From assembly GCA_001724265.1 (NCBI GenBank), contig MEDY01000033.1:62001-126000 (forward strand): a stretch of 64,000 nucleotides of DNA, given 5' to 3'. A program made the position numbers and the translations under genes. Source of the DNA: Rhizaria sp. SCN 62-66. Lineage: Eukaryota > Rhizaria, unplaced. Shown piece by piece: positions 43,972 through 54,194 of this stretch (positions are counted from its first letter, which is position 1; every line of letters begins with the position of its first letter). The notes beneath the pieces were generated by a model, which searched no databases, was not told the origin of the DNA, and saw nothing but the letters and a program-made list of their open reading frames with translations.

Positions 43972-46503
43972 AGCTCTTGCGCGTATTATGCCTCGAAAGC
44001 ATCTCAAAAGCTTCGTGAAAGCTTTTTGGAAACTTCTCCAGTATCCAGTGTTCATATATCTCGCGCACTCGTGCTGCCAGTGAGTGCGTCACTCGTCGCG
44101 AAGTGCAACGAATGCGTTGTGAAGTGCCTCTGTTTATGTATGTGTGTGTATGTGTGTGTTAATGCGGCTCGTCAAATCGTCGTTGCTCTGCAGGCTAGTG
44201 AAACCTGTGTCGTGCGCTAGTTGTGAACGAGTGAACCCTGCCTTGATCTTTGGTGGGCCATCGTTTGGTTCCATGTGAGGAGCCACATGTGCGTGTGTAC
44301 GTTTCACGACTGCCACGACGATGCGACAAACGGCGCATCACGGTGAGACGCATCTTGCTTCTTAAGAGTGACTCCAGCAGTTTTAGACACAGCGTCCAGT
44401 CATATTCATCTGTGAACTCACCCTTGTGCCTCTGCCCCCAGTCGTTACTGTTGCTCTCAGCACTTACAGACACAGACACATCATGCAAAACCGTCTCATA
44501 GCACATCACATCCTACGACGCATGCACACGCACACAAGCGCAAGCACAAACCCATCCTCAGACCCCAACTCAGACGCAGACTCGGCTCATGAATCCGCAT
44601 CATGTATCCGCAGGCTCCCAGACTCGCAATCTCTCTCTCACACAAACCTCTCAAACTGATTGACTCTCACCCGTGCGCGCAGATGCACGTGCGCTCTTTT
44701 GTTTTTCATATGGGACTGTATACTTGCCTGTACTCGTTGTTCCGGTGTACGCACTGTTTTCTTATATTGTTTTAGTATACTCATCTGGGTCGTGTTTTAC
44801 GCTGCTCTCTTCACATTTTGTATGCACGTCTCTCGCAGGCAAACGCACGGCAGATAGACAGACATTACGGGCACAGATTGACCGGTATATTCGATATATT
44901 TGAATTGTTTGTTCGTCTTTTTTAATACTATGTTCTCTCAGTCGCAGTTTTATATGTCTTCGTATTCAGTTTCTCCCACGCATCACCACAGTCGATGGGT
45001 GGCGTACATTCTTTCTCTCGTGTCTTTTTTCCCCCTCGTGTTTTTATGTGTCTTCCTTTTTTCCTTTTTTTAAGTTTTAGTTTTTGTTTGATTGCCGTAA
45101 TGTCTTGTATGCGCATAGTGTATGCTTGAACAATTACGTCATTTGATGATGCGCGGCTGTCTCAAGTGTGTTGTTGTTGTTGTTGTTGTTGTTGTGGCTT
45201 TGGATATGTATGAGTGCTTTTTGTTCATTAATCAATCATCCTTCTCTCCCCCTCGTTGATGTTGCTGATATCTCTCTACGTGTCCTAGACGTAGCATTGT
45301 TGATGTTGTTGTTTATTGTTGTTTGTTTTTTAGTCATTGCAAGTTGCTTAGGTGAGCACCATCCAACCCAGCGCTGATCAGTTCCGCGTCTGTGTCCGCT
45401 GGTTGGTGCCGTTGCTTTCAATCGCTGCTCTTCTGTCTGTTCGTATGTCGCCTACTTGATCTTACATACTGCTGGACGTATTTAAGTAAAGTGAGTAAGT
45501 AGGCGGTTTATAACTTCACTTCTCCTTGTGTTTTGTGTGTCTTCTTTTAATGTCTATATCAATTGATCTTTTTGTTTTTCCCTTTAAGCATAACTTCTTC
45601 TTTTTGTCTCCGTCTCTCTACCATCCGTGCCACCTGGCCACGCACACACATATGCACTTTTTTCATCAGTGGTGTGTGGTGTCTTTGTGTCCACCATGCA
45701 TTTGTGTCTGTGATTTATGTTTGTGTGAATAATAATTATATTCATGGATCTTTTTTGCCTTTTTTCCCTTCACATACCTCGTCATGAAATATCCTCCAGT
45801 TACAGTGACAACAACTTCTGCATCATCTCCAATTCCAACTCGTCTTAACAACAATGTAGCAGCAACGAACAACTCCAATGTACTAATAACATCAACAATA
45901 CGTAAAAATAATCCCGCAACAACAAGAACAAAATGAAGTAAATAGCATTGCAGAATCTACCATAACAATCACAACAACAAAACGACGCGTGTTGTCCTGT
46001 CTAAACTCGTAACTTTTCTTTTTAAATACTATCTTTACTTTTCGTCTCACATTCATTACACTCAGCTACCGCCTCAGTCGCTATTAAGTCGCCAGCACCG
46101 TAAAATAACATTTGTCCTCCTAACATTTGTCCTCCTTCACTGGCTTCATTGCTCTCCCAGTTTACGCTCCCAGCCTAACTATGAGCGTGAGTGTGATGAA
46201 TCGCATCTGTCGACACCGAAACAAAACGATAAATTGTATCTTTATAATTCCTTCCGTCGTAATAAACCAAACAAAACGAAACAAAAACAAAGAGTATGTA
46301 CAGTTCCCCAAACGACAGTCAATGCTTGCTCATCACACAAAGTAATTCGAAGTAGGAATGGGACAGGCCCTTAAGGCGGTAAGCTTACCTGGGAATGTAA
46401 AACAGATGTTGTATTCATAAACCATCTCTCAATTGTGAACAGCTGGCCCTCTAAGCATGGCCATAGCAAGCAGTAAAATCATCGGGAATCTTCCTTGTTT
46501 CTC
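43972..46503. other. Long AT/T-rich intergenic region, no gene seen
   Basis: About 2.5 kb between convergent PP2C and RTCB genes, the largest gene-free stretch in the window. It is rich in T and in CA/TG-type simple sequence (for example about 44136-44160 and 44515-44560), with a GTT microsatellite at 45170-45195. I recognise no tRNA, snRNA or transposon terminal repeats. Confidence 0.5.
45170..45195 (+). repeat. GTT microsatellite
   Basis: About nine uninterrupted GTT units in non-coding DNA. Confidence 0.9.
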
Positions 46504-48986
46504 TCAACCCTTGATGACTGCGACAGGGCGCAGCTTGAAGGCCTTCTTGGAGATGCCCGCACCGTGCGCCGTCTCCACGACAGCGTCGACATCCTGAGGA
46601 ACAAACGTGAAAATCAACATAAAAAGAAAATGTAAGATGAGAGAGAATCTCGAATTGAAATTGTAAAGAAACACCGAGACGTGATGACAGAGATTGGGCA
46701 CGTGACAGAGCATTTTAGCGTACCTTGTAGCTTTCGGGCGCCTCCTCCATGACGAGCTTGGGCGACGCGACGCGGATCGAGATGCCGCGCTCGTCGAGCA
46801 TGTTCAGCACGTCGTCGTACTCGAGGGCGCGGCGCGACTTGTTGCGTGACAGCGCGCGGCCGGCGCCGTGGCACGTGCCTGCGCGACGACAAGCAAGACA
46901 CAAACAATATCAACAGCAGCATAACAAAAGTGAGACAAATAACAAAGAAATTTACCATATACTACTGTAGTGTTGATGTAAATGAATAAAAGAATGTCTA
47001 GTGTTCATGCAAATAGGTGTCTGTTGTTGAACGTACTGCCGAAGGTGTCGGCCATGCCCTTCTCCGTGCCCAGCAGCACGTAGCTCGCGGTGCCCATGGT
47101 GCCGCCGATCAGCACGGGCTGGCCGATGGACTGGTAGTCGACCGGGATCAGCGGGTGATGCGGGGGGAACGCGCGCGTGGCGCCCTTGCGGTGCACCAGA
47201 AGCGTGCGGGGCTTGCCGTCGACGAGGTGCTCCTCGACCTACACAGACACATACATCATTTTGAGCAGCATATGAGTTAGTCAGTGTTGCTTGAATGAAC
47301 AAATAGTACGTAAATGCACCTCGGTCATAATATATCAAGGTTAGGTGCGGCATATAAAATGGCAATGTGCCTCATATAAAAAATTTAGTTTAAATAGCTT
47401 GTTTCGTATATCGTGTTGATAGTTATTCGGACCTTGGCGATGTTGTGCGAGACGTCGTAGATGACGTGCATGTCCAGGTCATCGGGTGTGGTGTTGAACA
47501 CCTTGGCAAATGTTTGCCGCACGAGGAATGTCATCGCGGAGCGGTTCACCCAGGCGAAGTTGGCCGCGGCGGACATTGCCGAGAGGTAGTCCTGGCCCAG
47601 CTCGCTGTCGATGCGCGCACACGCGAGCTGGCGGTCCGCGGTCGGCACCGCGCCGCGGGCCTGCGCCGACTGGTCGTCCATGGCAATAAGCGCGTCCGTG
47701 GCCACCTGGTGGCCCAGGCCTCGGGAGCCGGAGTGGACCATGATGACGACCTGAGTTGTGTGCAGATTAGAAAAAGCAAGAGAATGCAATTAGTAGGGTG
47801 AGACTCAGAGAGCGACATGGGGCGACATTGACGGAATAATGGTCAATTTAAAGCTAATAAACATGCCGCTCGTGTGTTCCACAATAAAGCGCGATACATC
47901 TGAGTGAAATTGATGTGCATACCTGTCCGACGCGGTCGATGCCCATGCAGCGCGCAGCGCGGTCGTCAAAGATCTCCTCAACAACCTGAATCTCGCAGTA
48001 GTGGTTACCGGCGCCCAGCGTACCCATCTGTGTCACGCCGCGCTTCTTGGCCCGCTCGGAAACCTTACTGGGGTCGGCGTTGAGCATGCGACCGAACTCC
48101 TCACAGTGCTCCTTATCCTCGACCCAGGAGTAGCCCTCGCGAACCGTCCAGTCCATGCCCAGCCCCAGAGCCTCCTCGATCGACTCACCGTCGGCCGGGA
48201 TCACGCCCTTGGTGCCGACGCCGACGGGAATGTGGTTGAAGAGGGACTGGGCGAGCTGCTCCTGCACGTCCTTGATGTCGTCGTAGTCGAGGTTGGTACG
48301 GATCAGGCGGACGCCGCAGTTGATGTCGAAGCCGACGCCGCCGGGGGACACAACCGCAGTGGGGTCCTCCATGTCAACTGTGAACAGAAGAAAAAACAAG
48401 TGGCGTGCAAATAAAATTGCAAGTTACAAGTTAGTCGTTGGATATATGGCTGTGCTGATGTGATGATATCGAGGAGCAAGCAAGTCAAGAAGTCACTAGG
48501 CAAAAAAACGAAAGAACGTACAAGCAGCGACGTTGCCGATGGCGAAGCCGTAGCCAGAGTGCACGTCGGGCATGCCAAAGGAGCCCTTAACAATGCCAGG
48601 AAGCGTGGCAACGTTGGCAAGCTGCTTCATCGCGGGCAGGAAGGCGCCCGCGTGGTGGGTCGCGTATTGCTCCAGCTCCTGGAAGATGTTTGTCTCCAGG
48701 TCCTTGTTGACGTAGAAGTAGCCTGGGACGCGCATGTCGTCAACAAAGCCCTCGTCAATCCTAAAGAGATACTCGTTCTCGCGCGAGATAAACTCCTTCT
48801 CCTGTCTCGGGGGAAGCACAGCGATGCGGAGAAAGGAGGGAAACATGAGTGGTGGGAGAGAAAACGCTGGGTGGCTGCGGGAATTCCAAGACAGATTTAG
48901 CGCGTGATACGTACCTGCTCGTAAGTGCGATTTGACTTCTTTGCACGAACATCCTTAGTCCATGCGGGAGCACCGTCCTCAGCCAT
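46504..48986 (-). CDS. RTCB: RNA-splicing ligase RTCB (7 exons)
   Basis: Exons on the minus strand are 48986-48915, 48801-48522, 48377-47923, 47750-47433, 47238-47037, 46878-46724 and 46593-46504 (TGA); 523 aa against 505 in human. RTCB is the GTP/Mn-dependent 3'-5' RNA ligase that joins tRNA exons and, in many eukaryotes, the mRNA cut in the unfolded protein response. The sequence follows the human protein along its whole length: [48 protein letters not shown] (metal-binding Cys at about 138), [25 protein letters not shown] and [25 protein letters not shown] carries the His (about 446) that is guanylylated, and the end AVIKG is identical to human. Donors are GTACGT at three introns, GTATGC, GTACGC and an unusual GTCCGA at intron 4. 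Exon 1 encodes only 24 residues. Confidence 0.97.
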
Positions 48987-49461
48987 TTTGATGAGCTAAA
49001 TCCAGTGATCAATTCACAAATCAAATCCAGCTTGATGCTCATGTCGCCCAGTTGCGGAACACGATTTTGCGTTTGTGGTGGAACAGAAGTTGCAGAATGT
49101 TTGTGGTGGACTGCAGGCCCACAGGCACGCTATGTCTCGCAATCGGTTTTATTATTTGTGGTTGGAATTACTATATTCAAATTTTTTTCATACAACATAC
49201 TCATATTAATCCTATATAAACTGAAATCAGTGGTGATGCTTTGGTTTTACTTCTTCAAGTGTAACACGCTCAATCAGTTTGAAAAGCGAGAAAATGTAAC
49301 TAGTACGCTCGCCCGTGTAATTAGTATACTCATAGTATACTGTAACTAGTTGTACAACAGCATTACCGCCATGCAGTGTTTGCTATATTAATGCTTCACT
49401 TTGGATGATGATGCTTCGGGCTTCTCGAGGACGTTGAGAATGTCGTGCCTGGAACATGGAA
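48987..49461. other. Intergenic region upstream of RTCB
   Basis: AT-rich; the 5' flank of RTCB and the 3' flank of the Gly-rich protein gene. Nothing recognised. Confidence 0.45.
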
Positions 49462-50196
49462 TTAAGGCTTCTGTAAGCGCTTCCACTTAATGGGGGTGCG
49501 CTGCTCGGACACGTAGCCCCACTGTGTCGGCCGCCACTTGACCGGTTTCCACTGCGTCGGGCGGCCGATGCGGTCGAACGCGATCGGCTTGTACTGGCTG
49601 GGCTTGTAGCTCACCGGCTTGTACCGGGGAGGGTCAAACCTCTCGTGTTTGAACTGTGTCGGGGTGTATGCACTGCGTTGTTTGTTGTACCTGCCGTAGT
49701 TTTGGCGACTACCGTAGCCGCGGCCGACATTTCCGCCGCTGTTGCGACCATTGAAGCCGCTGCCGCCGCCGTAGCCATGGCCGCCAGAGCTGCGGCGGCC
49801 AGAGCTGCGACCACCGCCGTAGCCGCGGCCACCGCCATAGCTGCGACCGCCACCGTAGCTGCGACCACCGCCGCCGTAGCCGCGGCCGCCACCAGAGCCG
49901 CGACCACCGCCACCGTAGCCGCGGCCACCGCCACCACGCCCTGCAACGCCTGTCTCGAGGAAAGAAACGGCATCGGGCACAGTCACAAGGTCGAGTCCTT
50001 CAATGTCCCTCGAGTCAGTGGCGACAAGTGCTGAGGAACTTGACTTGGTGACCAGCGAGTTGTCCCGAGGCCGCGCTGTCCCACGGCCAGTCCACGCGTC
50101 TCCCTGCTGCTCGCGTCGCGCAGCGTCGGATGCAACTGCGCAAAAGAGGAGAGAAAGGGCGGTCATCATGAGAACCAGCCTCGTGGCGCGCCTCAT
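49462..50196 (-). CDS. Secreted glycine-rich GYGGG-repeat protein
   Basis: ATG 50196 to TAA 49464-49462, 244 aa. The signal peptide is MRRATRLVLMMTALSLLFCA with likely cleavage after the Ala-rich stretch before ARREQQ. A polar segment follows, then about 70 residues of GRGYGGG/GRSYGGG-type repeats (about 49740-49945). The C-terminal 80 residues are basic and aromatic, with spaced units of the type YKPxxYKP and WKPxxWRPTQW. This layout (signal, Gly/Tyr repeat, Lys/Pro/aromatic tail) is typical of extracellular matrix or wall proteins, where Tyr can be cross-linked. It is not the RGG pattern of RNA-binding proteins because of the signal peptide. No named family is recognised; the function is inferred from architecture only. 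Confidence 0.72.
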   Translation of the reverse strand: MRRATRLVLMMTALSLLFCAVASDAARREQQGDAWTGRGTARPRDNSLVTKSSSSALVATDSRDIEGLDLVTVPDAVSFLETGVAGRGGGGRGYGGGGRGSGGGRGYGGGGRSYGGGRSYGGGRGYGGGRSSGRRSSGGHGYGGGSGFNGRNSGGNVGRGYGSRQNYGRYNKQRSAYTPTQFKHERFDPPRYKPVSYKPSQYKPIAFDRIGRPTQWKPVKWRPTQWGYVSEQRTPIKWKRLQKP

Positions 50197-50971
50197 GACT
50201 CGCTGTGGGATTAAATGGGAAGATAAAATGCAGATTGCGTGAGTGGGATTGATTGAGCTTTAACTTCGGACGTAGGTTGTTGTTGATAATGATGACGTTT
50301 TACAATGATTGACTGGATGATGTACTAAAAGTTGTGTTTCAGTGTGAAAATGTGGTATTTCAAATCGACATACAAGATACAAATATAAGACTATTGTTCG
50401 ACTAAAACAACACAAAATAATGCTATTTCTACACAAAGCACACTGCTGCAACCCAAGAAAGACCACCTTGGGATACGGAGGGTGCATGGTGGCGGGAGCT
50501 GCTTGAGGCGGGATTGTTGTGCTGATAAGGCGCAGTGGGGTGAAAGAGAGTAGAATAACAAACACTAGTGTAATGGCTTGCAGGATAGAGTCCCATATTC
50601 TCCGGCAGTTGATTAAGTCTGGCACTATGATGCCGAACGCCTTCTGTGCATCGCGCAGAACTGACCGTGAGCCAAGACGCTTGTTCGAGTCGAGTGGTGG
50701 GTGGTGCGGGGGTATGGGCTGCGCACTCTCCTTTGTTACGACCCAATACGATCGTCTTGTTGTTTTGTCGTTCACATATATGGTACTTGGCACAGTTTTT
50801 CGACTATTTTTTATTCTTAATTCTCATGAAAACACATTTCTTCTCTTCAACTACCCGTCCCCCCGCTGCAGCTTCCCCACTCTCTTCGCCCCCACTCTCG
50901 CCCCCGCCTTTCCCCACCTGCCGACCCGCCCGCAGCTCGGCTCCCCCTCTTACCCAGTTCCTCACACGGCC
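50197..50971. other. Divergent intergenic region upstream of DDX27
   Basis: AT-rich, becoming strongly pyrimidine/C-rich at about 50850-50965 just before the helicase start. The plus-strand frame is open upstream of the chosen ATG but the sequence looks non-coding. Confidence 0.45.
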
Positions 50972-53923
50972 ATGTCCCGTTCTTCCTCCGCCGCTCGCCG
51001 CTTCGGCGGCCTCGTGATGACCATTGCGTCCGACGACGAGGTCGACGACCTGGACGCCCTGTCCGAGGAGGAGCAGTTCCTCGACGACAAGGACACCGCC
51101 AGCGCCAACAAGAGCGCCTCCAAGGGCGGCAAGAAGAAGCCGGCGAAGAAGCCGACGAAGAAGGACGTCGAGGAGGACGAACGCGAGGCCGAGGCTGCGA
51201 TGTCCTTCTTCGCCGAGATCGACTCCTCCGCGGCCGCGGCCGAGGCGGACAAGCTGCGCCGCAGCCAGGAGCAGCGCGTGTACTCGGCCAAGAACGAGAA
51301 CCTGCGCTCCGCGATTCAGAAGCAGATTGACGTGGTGTCGCAGCGCAAGGCCGCCGCGATGGCCGCGCTTGCCAAGGAGGTGGCCAAGAACGAGGAGGAG
51401 GCTGAGGCCGGCGACAACGACGACTCCGATGACGGCGACGACGATGCTGACTCTGGCAATGACGACGATGACGGTGAGCCCGACTCCGAGGACTCGGATG
51501 CCATGATTGACGCCGAACTCGAGGACGACGATGAGGAGGACGCCAAGCCCAAGACCAAGGCTGGCAAGGCTGCCCTCGCCTCCAAGCCCACCAAGACCGC
51601 CGCCGCCGCCGCTGTCAAGTCCTCTAAGACCGCGAAGTCCGCCGCTGCGGTCGCGGTGGACCCGAATGCGCTCAAGATCATCGACGCGGCCTCTGAGGGC
51701 CCCGAGTGGGGCAAGGACGCCGACGGTGAGGACGAGGACGGTGATGGCTCAAGCGACTCCGAGCTCGACAGCGCGCTCAACCGCGAGGTGTTCGAGGACC
51801 AGCAGACGTTTGATGCCAACGAAAACGCCGACTTCGCCGACCTTAAGCTCTCGCGCGCGACACTGCAAGGCATCCGCGCCATGGGATTCCTGAAGCCGAC
51901 GCCGATCCAGCGCGCCGCGATCCCCGTCGCGCTCTCGGGCGTCGACATCCTCGCCAACGCCGTCACGGGCTCCGGCAAGACGGTTGCCTTCGTGATCCCG
52001 ATCCTGGAGCGCTTGCTGCACGCGCCGCGCCGCGCCGCGCTGACCCGCGCCGTGATCATCACGCCGACGCGCGAGCTGGCAGAGCAGATCCACAAGGTAG
52101 CGCAGGGCCTCGGCCGCTCCACGGGCGCGCGGTCCACCTGCGTCGTCGGTGGGCTCAGCCTCTCTGCGCAGGAGATGGAGCTCCGCGCGCGGCCCGACAT
52201 CGTCGTCGCCACGCCCGGCCGCCTCATCGACCACCTGGCCAACTCCAAGTCGGTGCACCTGGACGACGTGGAGATGCTGGTGCTGGACGAGGCGGACCGG
52301 CTGCTCGAGATGGGCTTCGTCGACGCTGTGAAGCAGATCGTCGCGTGCTGCCCGCGCGGCCGTCAGACGATGCTCTTCTCGGCCACGCTGGGCGAGAACG
52401 TACTGGATCTCATCAACATGACGCTCCATAACCCCCAGCGCATCACCGTCGACAAGACGAGCTCGATCGTCGACACGCTCACGCAGGAGTTCGTGCGTCT
52501 GCGCAAGGACTCTGACCTGGTCCGTGAGGCCATTGTCATTGCGCTTTGCAAGCGCAAGTTCACCTCGCGCACCATCATCTTCTGCCGCACCAAGATCGAC
52601 GCGCACCGGCTCATGATTCTCTTCGGACTCTCGGGGCTCAAGGCGGCCGAGATGCACGGCGACCTCACCCAGGTGCAGCGCCAGGAGGCGCTCGAGGACT
52701 TCCGCAACCACAAGGTGGACTTCCTGATCTGCACGGACCTGGCATCGCGCGGTATCGACATCAAGGGTGTGCAGGTCGTCATCAACCTGCATATGCCCAA
52801 GGAGCTGCCACAGTACGTGCACCGCGTCGGCCGCACCGCGCGCGCCGGCTCCCGCGGTCTGGCCGTGTCGCTCATGGGCGAGAACGACCGTCGTCTGCTG
52901 CGCGACATCATGAAGCACGCGCGCAACGTTGTCCGCAAGCGCGAGGTGCCGCCCGCGGTGATCGTGCAGTACTCGCAGCACGTCGCCGCGCTCGAGGGCG
53001 ACGTCGAGAATGTGCTTAAGGAAGAGAAGTTCGAGCGTGAGATCGCCCGCAGCGAGATGGACCTGCGCCGCGCGACCAACGTGGTCGAGCACAAGGACGA
53101 GATCTACTCCCGCCCCGCCCGCGAGTGGTTCCAGTCCAACGCCGAGAAGCGCGCCGTCCGCGAGCGCTCTGGGCTCGTCTCGGGCGACCGCGTGACGGAC
53201 ACGAACAAGGCACGCGAGAAGGCACTCAAGGACGCCGCCAAGGAGCTCGAGGCCGACAGCAGCTCCAGCGAAGACATCGACAGCACGATTGGCGTGCACG
53301 GCAAGAAGAAGAAGTTCGCGGACCTCTCTCGCACGGAGCGCCGCAAGAAGACGCTGGGCGCCGAGCGCGAGCGCGAAGTCAAGTCGACGGCGGACCGTCT
53401 GCGCGCCGAGGCGGCGACGATGCCCGAGAAGGAGCGCAAGAAGCTGCTGCATACGGTGATGGTGATGACCAAGCCCGAGATCGCGGTGCGGCGCGCCAAG
53501 AAGGCAGAGCACCGTGAGAAGATGAAGGTGATCATGGGCCACGAAAACGACGGCGCCGGCCCCGAGGCGCTGGAGCGCCGCATGAAGCAGATGCGCCGCG
53601 ACAACGTCAACGTGGTGCGCGAGGCCAAGCGCACGGCCAAGGAGATGAAGCAGGCGGGCGAGGACGTCGACGTCAAGGAGTACATCGACAAGGCACTGGG
53701 CAGCAAGAAGGCCAAGATGGCGCCGCAGGAGCGCGACCGCAAGTACCTCGACCGCAACAGCGCAGAGATGCTTGGCCGCAGCGACCTCAGCGGCGAGAAG
53801 AAGCGCTACGCCGACGCCACCAAGCTGCACGCGCGCAATGCCAAGGCCGCCGACGCGCAGTTCCTCGAGAGCATCAAGCCCCGCAAGACCAACAAGTCCC
53901 TTTCGCGCCACCGCCGCCGCTAA
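50972..53923 (+). CDS. DDX27: DEAD-box RNA helicase DDX27 / Drs1
   Basis: A single exon, ATG 50972 to TAA 53921-53923, 983 aa. Drs1/DDX27 acts in the nucleolus in maturation of the 60S ribosomal subunit. The N-terminal 290 residues are Lys- and acidic-rich. Helicase motifs are the Q motif at FADLKLSRATLQGIRAMGF with PTPIQ, motif I AVTGSGKT (about 330-337), PTRELAEQ, TPGRLIDHL, motif II VLDEADRLLEMGF (DEAD about 438), SATL and IIFCRTK. The series ends with DLASRGIDIKGV and HRVGRTARAG (about 617). The VLDEADRLLEMGF form and the long basic C-terminal tail (Lys/Arg/Glu-rich, ending SLSRHRRR) are characteristic of Drs1. All ATPase residues are intact. The start was chosen because the first ATG in GC-rich coding sequence begins MSRSSSAARRFGG; upstream ATGs lie in AT-rich DNA. 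Confidence 0.95.
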   Translation: MSRSSSAARRFGGLVMTIASDDEVDDLDALSEEEQFLDDKDTASANKSASKGGKKKPAKKPTKKDVEEDEREAEAAMSFFAEIDSSAAAAEADKLRRSQEQRVYSAKNENLRSAIQKQIDVVSQRKAAAMAALAKEVAKNEEEAEAGDNDDSDDGDDDADSGNDDDDGEPDSEDSDAMIDAELEDDDEEDAKPKTKAGKAALASKPTKTAAAAAVKSSKTAKSAAAVAVDPNALKIIDAASEGPEWGKDADGEDEDGDGSSDSELDSALNREVFEDQQTFDANENADFADLKLSRATLQGIRAMGFLKPTPIQRAAIPVALSGVDILANAVTGSGKTVAFVIPILERLLHAPRRAALTRAVIITPTRELAEQIHKVAQGLGRSTGARSTCVVGGLSLSAQEMELRARPDIVVATPGRLIDHLANSKSVHLDDVEMLVLDEADRLLEMGFVDAVKQIVACCPRGRQTMLFSATLGENVLDLINMTLHNPQRITVDKTSSIVDTLTQEFVRLRKDSDLVREAIVIALCKRKFTSRTIIFCRTKIDAHRLMILFGLSGLKAAEMHGDLTQVQRQEALEDFRNHKVDFLICTDLASRGIDIKGVQVVINLHMPKELPQYVHRVGRTARAGSRGLAVSLMGENDRRLLRDIMKHARNVVRKREVPPAVIVQYSQHVAALEGDVENVLKEEKFEREIARSEMDLRRATNVVEHKDEIYSRPAREWFQSNAEKRAVRERSGLVSGDRVTDTNKAREKALKDAAKELEADSSSSEDIDSTIGVHGKKKKFADLSRTERRKKTLGAEREREVKSTADRLRAEAATMPEKERKKLLHTVMVMTKPEIAVRRAKKAEHREKMKVIMGHENDGAGPEALERRMKQMRRDNVNVVREAKRTAKEMKQAGEDVDVKEYIDKALGSKKAKMAPQERDRKYLDRNSAEMLGRSDLSGEKKRYADATKLHARNAKAADAQFLESIKPRKTNKSLSRHRRR

Positions 53924-54194
53924 AGCAGTCGCCAGTAAAGCGAGGGTTTTCGTCGCTGGTGATTCTTTTAGATGTTATTTTAATAGTGCTAGTCTTAGAA
54001 ATCGTATTTTATCTTCTTTGAGACAATCAATCTCATGTAAACGTGTGTGCAACAATAAAGAGTATATTAAGTCCGTTCGTTGTGACTCTTTTCGATGTAC
54101 GTTGTTGACTCTTGATATAACATGTAAAATGTGTATTGCTATGTAAATGAATCAACTAAAGTAGTTTGAGTAATAGAGTTATGGGATTCTTGTG

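Noticed and set aside
50519-50971. Upstream extension of DDX27
   Set aside because: The frame is open with ATGs, but the DNA is AT-rich and unlike the coding region; the ATG at 50972 begins the GC-rich coding block.
51749-53911. A 720-codon open frame antisense to DDX27
   Set aside because: It mirrors a GC-rich coding strand, has Leu/Ala/Val/His-biased composition, no domain, and overlaps a gene with all helicase motifs.
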